Assembly: GCA_021323705.1 (NCBI GenBank)
Contig: JAJPKL010000009.1
Coordinates: 1-49,497 of the forward strand
Direction: 5' to 3'
DNA: 49,497 bases
From: Nitrososphaerota archaeon
Lineage (GTDB): Archaea > Thermoproteota > Nitrososphaeria > Nitrososphaerales > Nitrosopumilaceae
The translations under genes were made by a program, and so were the position numbers. Position 1 is the first letter of the stretch; each line of letters opens with the position of its first letter. This document shows positions 8,002 to 16,514 of the stretch, in pieces. The notes under the pieces are model-generated. The model searched no databases and was not told the origin of the DNA. It saw only the letters and a list, made by a program, of their open reading frames with translations.

Positions 8002-9049
8002 TGGCTTTAATTGACTCGTAAAGATCTTTGGATAAAACTAACTTCTCTCTTATTGGTCTGATTATATCTGATACATATTTTCCTGCAGCGGTTTTTAGAT
8101 CGGAAGGATGTAACTTTTTTTCTGCAAAGTCTTTTTCCAGTTGTTGATATCCAGTATAACTTACATTTCCGCCAAATTTCTCCGGCCTTTCAATAGTTAT
8201 TTCGTTGAATTGATGGAATACAACATATCTGAAAATTTCAAGTATGGGATTTTTCTCTACAATTCCTTCAGGACACCAAGCTTTTTTGAATTTTGACTTG
8301 ATTTCTTCATCGGTATCGTGAATAAATACTCCAGACGCTGCCTTTGACTTGCTCATCTTGCTTGAGATAACCTGTGAATCCGCATCAGAGCTAACCTCTG
8401 GTTCGCCCAAACCTGCAAGTATGTGGTGATGAACTGCTACAGGAACCTTCCACTTCATTTTTGGAAAAATTTCGCGAACTAACATGTGTATCTTCCTCTG
8501 ATCCATTCCTGCATGTACAATGTCCAAATCCATGGAATGAATATCTACAGCTTGCATTGGTGGATAGAAGAGCTGACCAAGCTCAATTTTGTCTTTATTG
8601 GCGCTTCTTCCCATTATTGTAAGTGCGCGCATGGTTCTGTCAAGCGACATGTATTTTGAAAATTTGATAAGGTCCATCCAGTATCCCTTCCGCGATTCAT
8701 AGAGATTAGAGCCTTCGATAATTTCTACACCTGGACAGAACAACCTGAAGGCGTCAGCGTAATACTTTGAGACCATGCGAATCTTATCCCAATCTCCTCC
8801 CAACTTGTTATTGATGTAAGTATGCCAGTCTGCCAAAAATACCGTGCACTTTACTCCAGCTTTTATGAAATCATTTATCTTAAAACCTGTAACTATTAGG
8901 CTGCCAAGATGCAAAAATCCAGAAATTTCTAATCCAATGTAATGTTTGGGGTGTGAATTTGTGTTAAAGAGATTTACCAGTTCTTCTTGCGTAACTACTT
9001 CCTCAGTAGGATCTCTTGTGACAAGATTGATTTTTTCTGTAACGTCCAC
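7994..9049 (-). CDS. tyrS: Tyrosyl-tRNA synthetase, archaeal type
   Basis: Class I aminoacyl-tRNA synthetase that charges tRNA-Tyr in the cytoplasm. The 351 aa contain the HIGH-equivalent HLGS at 47-50, ADWHTYINNK near 73-82, the tyrosine-pocket segment PPMQAVDIHSMDLDIVHAGMDQRKIH, and a canonical KMSKS loop in SSKMSKSKAASG. The compact length without an S4 domain is the archaeal/eukaryotic form. It is convergent with the upstream flavin oxidoreductase and is probably transcribed from its own promoter near 9,075. Confidence 0.93.
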   Translation of the reverse strand: MDVTEKINLVTRDPTEEVVTQEELVNLFNTNSHPKHYIGLEISGFLHLGSLIVTGFKINDFIKAGVKCTVFLADWHTYINNKLGGDWDKIRMVSKYYADAFRLFCPGVEIIEGSNLYESRKGYWMDLIKFSKYMSLDRTMRALTIMGRSANKDKIELGQLFYPPMQAVDIHSMDLDIVHAGMDQRKIHMLVREIFPKMKWKVPVAVHHHILAGLGEPEVSSDADSQVISSKMSKSKAASGVFIHDTDEEIKSKFKKAWCPEGIVEKNPILEIFRYVVFHQFNEITIERPEKFGGNVSYTGYQQLEKDFAEKKLHPSDLKTAAGKYVSDIIRPIREKLVLSKDLYESIKATT

Positions 9050-9090
9050 TGCAAGTCAAGTCTTTTTTTGTGACCCTATAAAGTTACGCG

Positions 9091-9705
9091 TCAAAGTTCG
9101 TCATCTAGTTTCTTTCTTGGTCGTGTACTGAGGTATAGTGCATGCGAACTTATGACAAAGCCTGCAAGGAACATTTTTGTAGCAAAGTTGAGATTCCATG
9201 GCCTTGTAGGGTCTGGGTAAGCCACTGTCAAAGAGTCAATGTCTGGTACCTTTCCATTTACTATTCCTGCAGTAATTTGTGCGTCAAGAACAACAAAGTT
9301 GTAAATTACTTCGTAGAGAGTTATTGCTGCAAGTCCTGCTAACATTAGCTGCACCAACGTAAGCTGCCAAGAAGGAACCTGCACAGTCCTCTTCCACCCA
9401 ATTCTCGTAACGCAGTACCATCCAATTATTGTAGAAAAAAACAACCACGACGTTAGCTTGGCAAAGTGTGTGGTAGGAAATTCGGTCTTTTCTAATATCT
9501 CGCCCATTACATAGGTGCCATTTTTCTGCCATTCTTCAGACATGCCGTAAATTCCATAAACAGTTATGGATAGCATTATGAATGCACATGTGTAGAAAAT
9601 ATACAGAAATATCTTGTATCCTGACTGATCTTCATGTAGGTGAACTTTCACTGAATTACAACTGTTCCCACCTGAAATATAAAAATTGGTTTTAATTTCA
9701 TTCAT
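9091..9705 (-). CDS. Conserved four-helix membrane protein, unknown function
   Basis: 204 aa with four predicted membrane helices at about residues 31-52, 82-101, 112-133 and 178-196. The loop between helices 3 and 4 is extracytoplasmic-looking and rich in acidic residues (PDIDSLTVAYPDPTRPW). I compared it mentally with AmoC and other ammonia-oxidation membrane subunits and saw no match. It reads toward tyrS with a 41-nt gap and is divergent from the DegT aminotransferase gene, with 37 nt between starts. The start is uncertain; a GTG 18 codons downstream would remove a non-membrane tail. Confidence 0.75.
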   Translation of the reverse strand: MNEIKTNFYISGGNSCNSVKVHLHEDQSGYKIFLYIFYTCAFIMLSITVYGIYGMSEEWQKNGTYVMGEILEKTEFPTTHFAKLTSWLFFSTIIGWYCVTRIGWKRTVQVPSWQLTLVQLMLAGLAAITLYEVIYNFVVLDAQITAGIVNGKVPDIDSLTVAYPDPTRPWNLNFATKMFLAGFVISSHALYLSTRPRKKLDDEL

Positions 9706-9742
9706 GACGTTTAATTATAGTATGAGAGTTGGTAACGAGTAA

Positions 9743-10831
9743 TTGAAAATACCCATAAACACTCCAGTGGTAGGAAGGGAAGAAGTCAACGAAGTAAGGT
9801 CCGTTCTATTAGAAAAATCGTTAACAACTGCAGCAAATGCAGGAGGAAAACGAGTTCAAGAGTTTGAAAAATTACTTGCTGACTATACGGGGTCAAGATA
9901 CGCAATAGCAGTAAATTCGGGAACTGCTGCACTGCAAGCAGCTCTTTATTCTCTTGATATAAAAAGTGGCGACGAAGTACTGCTTCCGTCATTTACCTTT
10001 GTAGCAACTGCAAATGCGGTTGTATCAGTTGGGGCAAAACCAGTGTTTGTAGATATAGTTTCAAATAATTATACAATGGATCCTGATGATCTGAGAAGAA
10101 AGATTACAAAAAAATCAAAGGCAGTAATACCGGTACATTTGTATGGAAATTTTGCATACATGAATGAGATTTCTGAAATAGCAAACAAACGCGGCCTTGA
10201 TGTAATTGAGGATGCTGCGCAGTCATTAGGAACCACATACAAAAATAAACAATCAGGAACATTTTCACGACTTGGTTGTTTCAGCATGTATGCTGCAAAA
10301 GTAGTAACAGCAGGAGAGGGGGGCGCAATCATTACAAACGAAAAAGGACTATACGAAAAACTACGCAAAATAAGAAACCATGGAATGCTTCATGGCTACG
10401 ACACTCGAATTCTTGGGCTGAATCTAAGACTCCCTGAAGTCTCAGCCGCAATAGCCAAAATCCAAATGAAAAAACTTCCACAACTACTAAAAAAAAGGGA
10501 GAAAAATGCTAGGGTTTTAACCGAACTCTTAGACGACTTGAATATCATACTCCCAATTGAAAGAACTGGTGTTAAGGTGAACTGGTATCTCTACACCATT
10601 TCTACAAAGAATCGTGACAAGTTAGCAAAACAGCTAAATGAAAAAGGAATAGGTGCAACGGCTTACTATTCAATTCCGGCACATAAAACTCCGTTTTACA
10701 ATGGCAAAACAAAGCTTCCAATTACCGAGTGGGCCGCTTCGACTGTTCTTAGCATACCTGTGCATCCACTTGTAACCGAAGACAATCTTCATTACATTTC
10801 AAAAATTATGCACCAAGCAGTCAGAAAATGA
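9743..10831 (+). CDS. DegT/DnrJ/EryC1/StrS-family aminotransferase
   Basis: PLP-dependent sugar aminotransferase family of 362 aa, usually making amino sugars on nucleotide-activated intermediates for glycans. NSGTAALQAALYSL (about 58-71) binds the PLP phosphate, IEDAAQSLGTTY contains the conserved aspartate, and the PLP lysine sits in FSMYAAKVVTAGEGGAI near residue 194. The TTG start lies 37 nt from the divergent membrane-protein gene. It overlaps the MtrA-like gene by 4 nt (ATGA). The acceptor is unknown. S-layer or membrane glycan synthesis is an inference. Confidence 0.9.
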   Translation: MKIPINTPVVGREEVNEVRSVLLEKSLTTAANAGGKRVQEFEKLLADYTGSRYAIAVNSGTAALQAALYSLDIKSGDEVLLPSFTFVATANAVVSVGAKPVFVDIVSNNYTMDPDDLRRKITKKSKAVIPVHLYGNFAYMNEISEIANKRGLDVIEDAAQSLGTTYKNKQSGTFSRLGCFSMYAAKVVTAGEGGAIITNEKGLYEKLRKIRNHGMLHGYDTRILGLNLRLPEVSAAIAKIQMKKLPQLLKKREKNARVLTELLDDLNIILPIERTGVKVNWYLYTISTKNRDKLAKQLNEKGIGATAYYSIPAHKTPFYNGKTKLPITEWAASTVLSIPVHPLVTEDNLHYISKIMHQAVRK

Positions 10832-11310
10832 ATTTAATCGAAGAGATTGCAGGAGAGATATGCAAAATTCTACTCCCAATTGAGGATAAGGTTTACTTTG
10901 GAAATTCAATGTCTGAGGTAGCAGTATGTACTCTGTCCAGCATGAAACTTCTTGATGAGATCACAAACTCTTCACTGATGTCAAAAATTAACATTGCGGG
11001 CAGGCTACTTTCAGAAAATAAAGGAATTGAAACACTTGTTAGGCATGTGATTTCAAATGAAAAAATTCATGTCATCATACTGTGCGGGAAAGACGCAGCT
11101 GGACACAAGGCTGGACATTCTTTACTTTGTTTGCATCAAAATGGAATGGATAAAGATGGAAGAATAATTGGCTCGCAAAGCCCAGACCCTGTCTTATCTC
11201 TAACAAACAACGAAGTAACAAGATTTCAAAATCAGATAAGAATTGTAGATAAAATAGGAGAAACCAATATTTCAAACCTAAAACTGGAAATCACAAACCA
11301 AATTCAGTAA
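10828..11310 (+). CDS. Orphan MtrA-like corrinoid protein
   Basis: The 160 aa align well by eye with the cytoplasmic domain of tetrahydromethanopterin S-methyltransferase subunit A. Shared stretches are GRLLSENKGIETLVRHVISN, ILCGKDAAGHKAGHSLL, LHQNGMDKDGRIIGS and RFQNQIRIVDKIGE. The histidine in CGKDAAGH (H93) sits where MtrA places its corrinoid-cobalt ligand. Unlike methanogen MtrA, there is no C-terminal membrane helix and no other mtr subunit nearby, so it is presumably soluble and works outside methanogenesis. It is translationally coupled to the DegT aminotransferase. A cobamide-dependent methyl-transfer role is an inference. Confidence 0.82.
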   Translation: MNLIEEIAGEICKILLPIEDKVYFGNSMSEVAVCTLSSMKLLDEITNSSLMSKINIAGRLLSENKGIETLVRHVISNEKIHVIILCGKDAAGHKAGHSLLCLHQNGMDKDGRIIGSQSPDPVLSLTNNEVTRFQNQIRIVDKIGETNISNLKLEITNQIQ

Positions 11311-11636
11311 CCGTCAATCTGTCTTTGTTTATTGATCTTATGCTTTTTCTGATATTCTTTTAGTATTTCTTCTGCAGACATGTTAAGTTCAAGCGAGGCC
11401 TGAACCACAAAGTGCCATATGTCGATAAGTTCTTCTTTTGCTGCAGCCTCATCAAACTCTGTTGGTTTCTTCCACCACTTCCAATTCGTTACTCGTTGCA
11501 GCTCTACAGCCTCGTGAATTATGGCAGTGCACAGTGAAGAAATTTTTCCTTGCGTATCCTTTGGGTAACGTTCTAGATTCATCATTTTTTCTAAATTTTT
11601 TTGGAGGGCAAAAATTGTATCTAGTTTGTCGTCCAT
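11304..11636 (-). CDS. MazG-like/dUTPase_2-type all-alpha NTP pyrophosphatase
   Basis: A short all-helical nucleotide pyrophosphatase of 110 aa. The metal-binding pattern is visible as HEAVELQR (E-x3-E-type helix, about residues 40-47) and EELIDIWHFVVQASLEL (E/D pair, about 69-85). The tryptophan-rich NWKWWKKP lies between them, as in dimeric dUTPase-like proteins. The likely job is clearing dUTP or other non-canonical nucleotides. It converges on the MtrA-like gene with a 7-nt overlap. Confidence 0.8.
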   Translation of the reverse strand: MDDKLDTIFALQKNLEKMMNLERYPKDTQGKISSLCTAIIHEAVELQRVTNWKWWKKPTEFDEAAAKEELIDIWHFVVQASLELNMSAEEILKEYQKKHKINKQRQIDGY

Positions 11637-11670
11637 GAGTTCATTTTTCTATTGATATCTATAACCTTTG

Positions 11671-12564
11671 TCAGAAGTGAACCATTTTTTTGTAATATCT
11701 AAATCTGCCATGTATGCGTGATCTGTTCAAGCTAACAAGCCCATCTATACCATATTTTTCTACTGCAAAGGAACCCATCACGTTTCCGTAAATGGCAGCT
11801 TCTCGTATTGTTGATAGGTTTGTGCAATTTTTACTAGCTAGGTATCCAATCATGCCACCTGCAAAAGAATCTCCAGCTCCTGTTGGGTCTACTATGTTTT
11901 CAAGCGAAAAGGCAGGCGAGGGAAATACAATGTCATCATAAAATAGCAAGGAACCATGTTCCCCCTTCTTTATTATTACAAACCTTGTTCCCCATTCCAT
12001 AATTTTTTTTGCAGCTTTAATCAAATTGTGGGTCTTTGTGAGAAGTCTTGCCTCTTCATCATTTATGACAACAGAATCTACTACACCCATCATCTTTATG
12101 ACATCATTTCTTTTTGTCGAAATCCAGAAATCAATTGTGTCACACATTGAAAACTTTACCCTGTCAAATTCCTTGATTATCTTTGTGTTTTGGGCAGGAT
12201 CATTGTTTGCAAGGTAAACAAATTCCGATCTTCTATATTCTTCAGGAACTATGGGCCTGAAATCTTTTAGTACGTTAAGTTCGGTCTTATTGGTTGTCCT
12301 TGAGCTTAGTGTCTGGTCATAACTTCCATCATACCGAAAAGTTCGCCCCTTTGAGTGTACCACGCCCTTTGCGTCCACAAATTTCTCAAGTATGCTTTGA
12401 AACTTTTTTGGAAAGTCGTTGCCTACTACTGCAATCAGACCTGGCTTTTGAAAGAAGCTTGAAGAAATTGCAGCATAGGTAGCTGCTCCGCCTAGGGCAT
12501 TTTTGATGACCCTGGAGGGAGTCCTAATGGTATCGATAGCGACAGATCCAAAAACAGTCAGCAT
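11671..12564 (-). CDS. PfkB-family sugar/nucleoside kinase
   Basis: Ribokinase-fold kinase of 297 aa. Features are the N-terminal FGSVAIDTI, the substrate-binding NALGGAATYAA near residues 22-32, VINDEEARLL near 164-173, and the C-terminal anion-hole/catalytic signature DPTGAGDSFAGG near 226-237. The substrate cannot be named from motifs alone. It is followed after 12 nt by the 3' side of the LEA14-like gene, which is transcribed in the same direction, so the two may form an operon. Confidence 0.88.
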   Translation of the reverse strand: MLTVFGSVAIDTIRTPSRVIKNALGGAATYAAISSSFFQKPGLIAVVGNDFPKKFQSILEKFVDAKGVVHSKGRTFRYDGSYDQTLSSRTTNKTELNVLKDFRPIVPEEYRRSEFVYLANNDPAQNTKIIKEFDRVKFSMCDTIDFWISTKRNDVIKMMGVVDSVVINDEEARLLTKTHNLIKAAKKIMEWGTRFVIIKKGEHGSLLFYDDIVFPSPAFSLENIVDPTGAGDSFAGGMIGYLASKNCTNLSTIREAAIYGNVMGSFAVEKYGIDGLVSLNRSRIHGRFRYYKKMVHF

Positions 12565-12576
12565 ACTTTGCTGGTT

Positions 12577-13047
12577 CTAGGCACCGTCTATAAATTCTCT
12601 AGCTTCGTCTTGGGTTGGATAGTACGTAAAGGGGACACTTACCTTCGTAAAGAGAACGTCATACTGACTTGTTCCTGTCAATTTTAGATTTGGAACATTA
12701 TCATTTTTGTGGTACTTGTCCAATACGGAGTTGTCGGCAAGGAATGGGGTCTGAGAAACTGTCTTTCCCATGGCGGGAATTACTGATGGAGGTAACACTC
12801 CAGTGCCAAGGTTCTCGCCGTTTGCCGATACCATAAAGTCAGTCTTTCCAACATTTAGAATCAACAATGAAGGGTTGTTGAATTGTAGTTGTAAATTGTA
12901 CAGTGTTCCTTGGCCGGTCCTTTGCACTACTTTACTTTGAACAATAGAGACATGAAGATGAGACACTGATAGATACTGAACATAACCAAATATGCCTACC
13001 GCGGCAACTATTATGCTTATAACTACAATCTTGGTTCTTTTTTCCAT
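12577..13047 (-). CDS. LEA14-like membrane-anchored protein
   Basis: 156 aa with one N-terminal membrane helix (residues about 7-25), then a beta-rich domain (about 32-145) of the LEA type 2/WHy kind. Typical features are LYNLQLQFNNPSLLILNVGKTDFMVSANGENLGTG. The domain would sit outside the membrane. A second, diverged relative lies at 30,001-30,498. It precedes the PfkB kinase gene on the same strand. Stress protection is the usual suggestion for the family, with no specific evidence here. Confidence 0.75.
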   Translation of the reverse strand: MEKRTKIVVISIIVAAVGIFGYVQYLSVSHLHVSIVQSKVVQRTGQGTLYNLQLQFNNPSLLILNVGKTDFMVSANGENLGTGVLPPSVIPAMGKTVSQTPFLADNSVLDKYHKNDNVPNLKLTGTSQYDVLFTKVSVPFTYYPTQDEAREFIDGA

Positions 13048-13185
13048 ACGTCTTGAGATGATAAAATTTCCTTTTAGCCCAAACAGAAAAAAAAATCCAA
13101 ATAACTTGTGTAAACTTTTTGATCTGTTTTTAAAGCTACTTAGAGCTAACAGAATAAATCAAAACGGGAAGATTGAATCTCACAA

Positions 13186-13659
13186 ATGGCCAAAATTAGA
13201 ATTAGGTATGGGCAAAATGAGATTGAGATAGAGTCAAAGGACTTCTATATAGACAATCAGAGTGTAGATGAGATAATAAACAATCTTTCAGTACATGTCA
13301 AAGATCATAGTGCAAATGCACTACAGTATGATTATTCCTATAGCCAGCCTCCTAAAGGTTCTGAGGTGCTGGGAATGCTTGAGGACGCAGAGATCCATGA
13401 ACCGGAATTTGTAAGGCCTGCCTTCCTTGATAAGAAGCAGATAAAGTCAAAGGTCAGAATGCTCACTGAGGACGCATTTTTTGACCAGCCGCGAACAGTT
13501 TCTGAAGTGGTTGCTCAACTGCATGAGTACGGGTGGTCTGCAGTTCCGCTGGACGTCTCTAAGGTCTTGACAGAAATGGCCTTCAGCAACGAACTTCAAA
13601 AGGACCTGCGTGAGAAGCGCAGTTACTATTCCATTGCTAAGATAGTAGAGCTCAACTAG
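13186..13659 (+). CDS. Conserved hypothetical protein
   Basis: The 157-aa soluble protein has a short beta-rich N-terminus (AKIRIRYGQNEIEIESKDFYI). A linker follows, then a C-terminal helical domain (about 85-150) that could be a winged helix (TVSEVVAQLHEYGWSAVPLDVSKVLTEM). I do not recognise a family with confidence. A TATA-like TTTTTAAAG near 13,125-13,135 would leave a short untranslated leader. Its stop codon region overlaps the convergent zinc-ribbon gene by 4 nt. Confidence 0.7.
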   Translation: MAKIRIRYGQNEIEIESKDFYIDNQSVDEIINNLSVHVKDHSANALQYDYSYSQPPKGSEVLGMLEDAEIHEPEFVRPAFLDKKQIKSKVRMLTEDAFFDQPRTVSEVVAQLHEYGWSAVPLDVSKVLTEMAFSNELQKDLREKRSYYSIAKIVELN

Positions 13660-13838
13660 GCCTTATAACCACACTTGCCGCAGGAGTCAAAGACATCCCC
13701 TTCTAGATGATCAAAATGGGTGTTGCACTTTAGGCACGTATGGTGCATGTCAAAATACCCGTCGCTTTCAATCTCTCCCACACGATTAGACTCTAACTGT
13801 GTACTCCCACATTTTATACAATGACAACCGCATTGCAT
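13656..13838 (-). CDS. Small zinc-ribbon protein
   Basis: 60 aa with three CxxC-type knuckles: C-H-C-I-K-C near residues 5-10, C-L-K-C near 35-38 and C-G-K-C near 53-56. The spacing suggests one or two zinc ribbons and no other domain. Such proteins in archaea are often nucleic-acid or transcription accessory factors, but no partner is evident. It converges on the hypothetical gene at 13,186. Confidence 0.75.
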   Translation of the reverse strand: MQCGCHCIKCGSTQLESNRVGEIESDGYFDMHHTCLKCNTHFDHLEGDVFDSCGKCGYKA

Positions 13839-13868
13839 GAAATGATGTAAATTTATTCTATTAATAAT

Positions 13869-14792
13869 CTAGTTGAAATTTAATCTGCTTGCAAATCTCA
13901 GGGCAACAACTGCAGAGATTGCAATTGCTAATGGTACAAACATAGGAAATTCTGGAATTGCAGTTGTTCCTGTGATCTGCAACGTTCCATTCTGAAGAGG
14001 CATGATACCTATCCAACTATAGGTGCCATTATCATGAAATCCGTTAGTAAGAGTTGCGTTTGTGTTTATTTTAGCTTGATATGGACCCCATAGGAGAGCC
14101 TTGGGCATTATCACAGTTACAAAAGATTTTGGTTTGTCAATAGTAAATGCATACCCCTTGGCTGCTTGATCAAAGGCAGGAGGTCCAACATTTGCTAGAG
14201 TTCTTATTCCAACATCAAATGTCTGGTTCTGCCAAGTTACATTTTGAATAACCTCTGGCTCATTTATGATGTATGCAAGATGCATTCCATTTCCAACTTG
14301 TCTGAGACCTTTATCTGCAAGATAGACTGGTCTTGCTTTGGTCTTGTCATCGGATAATATCCACACCATGTCTACCCCTTTCGGAAAATGAAAATCCGTG
14401 TATACGGCATCACTTGGTGCAAAGTAATCCCACTTCCATATCCCATTATCATTAGATACCGCATTTGGTATGTCATACTTGATGAGTGTCATATTCCTTT
14501 GAGTAGGCAATAATAGAATTGACATGGGACTTTGACCAACAGTAGAATATTGTACGGCATTGCCTCCTTGATCAGTCACTGCAAAGTTTTCAAGGTTGCC
14601 AGAAATCATTTCGACGTGAACTGCACTGGTAGCATTTCCTGCCACTTCGTGAACCACATGAGCAGTTCCATTTCCATCAATTGTGACCTTGATATCCTCT
14701 TCTGGGGGGGCTCCCATTGATATCTGGCCAAACGCTGATGCAGTCGAGAAAACTGTTATGGCTATGGCAAAAATTATGAAAAGTTTCAGCAT
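13869..14792 (-). CDS. Secreted surface protein with PEF-type C-terminal anchor
   Basis: 307 aa with a signal peptide (residues about 1-22, cleaved near ASAFG) and an extracellular beta-rich domain holding several N-X-S/T sequons. The C-terminal tail is a PEFP motif followed by one membrane helix and a basic end (RFASRLNFN). That tripartite tail resembles the PEFG-CTERM sorting signal of thaumarchaea, also present on PstS in this window. The binding function is unknown. It sits 6 nt downstream of the cyclophilin gene on the same strand, a likely operon. Confidence 0.75.
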   Translation of the reverse strand: MLKLFIIFAIAITVFSTASAFGQISMGAPPEEDIKVTIDGNGTAHVVHEVAGNATSAVHVEMISGNLENFAVTDQGGNAVQYSTVGQSPMSILLLPTQRNMTLIKYDIPNAVSNDNGIWKWDYFAPSDAVYTDFHFPKGVDMVWILSDDKTKARPVYLADKGLRQVGNGMHLAYIINEPEVIQNVTWQNQTFDVGIRTLANVGPPAFDQAAKGYAFTIDKPKSFVTVIMPKALLWGPYQAKINTNATLTNGFHDNGTYSWIGIMPLQNGTLQITGTTAIPEFPMFVPLAIAISAVVALRFASRLNFN

Positions 14793-14798
14793 GCAGAC

Positions 14799-15287
14799 TT
14801 ACTCCGAAATGGTAACACGTAGAATCTTTGCTTCCTGATTAGGACAATCGTTTCTGTCTCGCGGTAAATTCACTATCTTGTCAGCAATGTCCATTCCATT
14901 TTTTACTTCGCCAAATACTGTATACTGTTTATCAAGAAAGGTACTGTCTGTAGTAACTATGAAAAACTGTGAACCTGCACTATTGGGATCTGACGCTCTT
15001 GCCATGGAAACAATCCCCCTTAGATGGGACTTGGAATTAAACTCCGCTTTTATTGTGTAGCCTGGCCCTCCCATGCCCCATTTGCTCTTGTCTGGTTTCT
15101 TGGTATTGGGGTCTCCACCTTGAACCATAAAGCCGGGTATTACTCTATGAAATAGAGTTCCATCATAAAAATTGCTTTTTGCAAGCTTGATAAAATTACG
15201 TACTGTTTCAGGAGCATAGTTTGGCAATAATTCGAAGACAATGTTTCCAAAATTGGTCTCTACTGTTGCCTGCGCCACCTTTGTCAA
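14799..15287 (-). CDS. Cyclophilin-type peptidyl-prolyl isomerase
   Basis: Single-domain cyclophilin of 162 aa that catalyses proline isomerisation. Active-site segments are complete: FHRVIPGFMVQGGDP (catalytic R and F-M-Q), MARASDPNSAGSQFFI, and LDKQYTVFGEVKNGMDIAD, where the usual tryptophan/histidine drug-pocket position is not conserved. There is no signal peptide, so it is cytoplasmic. The start is TTG. Confidence 0.93.
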   Translation of the reverse strand: MTKVAQATVETNFGNIVFELLPNYAPETVRNFIKLAKSNFYDGTLFHRVIPGFMVQGGDPNTKKPDKSKWGMGGPGYTIKAEFNSKSHLRGIVSMARASDPNSAGSQFFIVTTDSTFLDKQYTVFGEVKNGMDIADKIVNLPRDRNDCPNQEAKILRVTISE

Positions 15288-15548
15288 CTCGCCATTTTAT
15301 CATAAGAACCTTTCTACTTTTTCAGTAAGGCTCTCCTTTTGATTATTCTATTGTAACCAATCAAGTAAGATAAAAACATTTTAGCTAAATCAAAATCAAT
15401 TAGAAAAACTTTGGAAAGTTTAGAAAATTATGATACAAACATACGATTCCAATACTTTGTCAAACATTAAACCAAAATTCGCAACTGGGAATGCTGCTAC
15501 CAAAAATATAGTAACAGTCTTATATAGAAGATCTGAAAACTAAAAAAC

Positions 15549-15791
15549 GTGAATCGTACTACCCAAAGCACAAATATCAAACAAGCAATCAACAATCTGC
15601 TTGACAAAGGTTTAACAGATAAACAAGATATCTACACCAAAGTTGTAGAAGAACTTGGAGTCCCAAGACCAACAGTAAGGCGGGTTGCAAGAGATCTTAG
15701 AAACGAACTTTTACAAAAAATTAAGATTTTGCAGTCTGAGGTTCCCGAAGTAGAGGGTAATTCAAAAGAAACCGTAGGAAGCAGCGACTAG
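15549..15791 (+). CDS. Small HTH DNA-binding protein
   Basis: 80 aa with a helix-turn-helix at about residues 20-52 (LTDKQDIYTKVVEELGVPRPTVRRVARDLRNELLQK) and a short polar tail. It is conserved-looking for thaumarchaea, though I know no assigned role. The GTG start is supported by the TATA box CTTATATAG at 15,519-15,527, 22-30 nt upstream. The 261 nt between it and the cyclophilin gene otherwise show no feature I can name. Confidence 0.75.
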   Translation: MNRTTQSTNIKQAINNLLDKGLTDKQDIYTKVVEELGVPRPTVRRVARDLRNELLQKIKILQSEVPEVEGNSKETVGSSD

Positions 15792-15875
15792 CAAAATTCT
15801 TCTATTTTTATAACCACATTTTCCAATCTGGAAATTTCCATTACTATTATATTCTACCATTCTAAGGGTAGATTT

Positions 15876-16334
15876 ATGGGCCATATTCCTACGATCGTAA
15901 CAGCTTGTTTGGCAGTGGCTTTGACCGTAGTGTATTTCATGGTTGCAGCGGAAGGAAAATTTACCTTCTTAATTCTAGCTGCTGCTGCATGGTTTCTGGT
16001 AATCATATGCTGGTTAGCTCAGAAGAGTGCAGACTATATGCATAGACTTGAGAGCCAAGGCCATGCTACACATGATGAAAAAAAAAAGCTAGCTAATTAT
16101 GGTCAGAGACAACACACAGTACAGCTAAGCTCAAGCGACCTTAGTCACGCAAAGGCAGAACTCAGTGCTGACTTGGAAGAATTACAAAGCTCGTTAAAAA
16201 ATAAAGATACTGAGATTGAGAACCTCAAGGCTGAGATTGCAAGTCTTCAAACACTCGTTGAGATAGAGAAACTAAGGGCAGAACTGGCGAACCTCAAAGC
16301 ACTTGCAGCAAAAGAAAGAGCCAAAAAGAAATAA
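15876..16334 (+). CDS. Two-helix membrane protein with cytoplasmic coiled coil
   Basis: 152 aa with two membrane helices (residues about 5-25 and 29-47), a linker, and a C-terminal coiled coil from about 85 to 150 with clear heptads (LSADLEELQSSLKNKDTEIENLKAEIASLQTL). The final segment nearly repeats itself (EIEKLRAELANLKALAAKERAKKK). A TATA box ATTATATTC at 15,846-15,854 supports the ATG. Function unknown. Confidence 0.75.
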   Translation: MGHIPTIVTACLAVALTVVYFMVAAEGKFTFLILAAAAWFLVIICWLAQKSADYMHRLESQGHATHDEKKKLANYGQRQHTVQLSSSDLSHAKAELSADLEELQSSLKNKDTEIENLKAEIASLQTLVEIEKLRAELANLKALAAKERAKKK

Positions 16335-16338
16335 ACTC

Positions 16339-16476
16339 TTACTTGCAGTGTGAGCAAGTATGTTTTCCATGATTTTCTTTGCATGAAGGACAGCTTATGG
16401 CTCCTCCATAATGGCAATCACACTTGCAGCCATCGTTTAGCTTTTCTTCTGTTATCAAGTAGCTAATGGGAATCAT
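16339..16476 (-). CDS. Unannotated 45-aa double-knuckle zinc protein
   Basis: A 45-codon reading frame with ATG at 16,476 and stop at 16,339 encodes a cysteine/histidine-rich peptide. Its first half is MIPISYLITEEKLNDG. Its second half contains CKCDCH, CPSC and CSHC, with further histidines, ending in a lysine. The three Cys pairs fit one or two zinc sites. An AT-rich TATA-like TTAAATATTAAG lies about 16-27 nt upstream on the minus strand, shared with the divergent secreted-protein gene. The regular Cys spacing argues for a real gene despite the length. Confidence 0.65.
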   Translation of the reverse strand: MIPISYLITEEKLNDGCKCDCHYGGAISCPSCKENHGKHTCSHCK

Positions 16477-16514
16477 ACGTCATCTTAATATTTAACGATG
16501 TAAAATTATCGGCT

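Noticed and set aside
9091-9705. Ammonia monooxygenase subunit (AmoC-like) identity
   Set aside because: Similar size and helix count, but none of the conserved AmoC segments or metal ligands are present.
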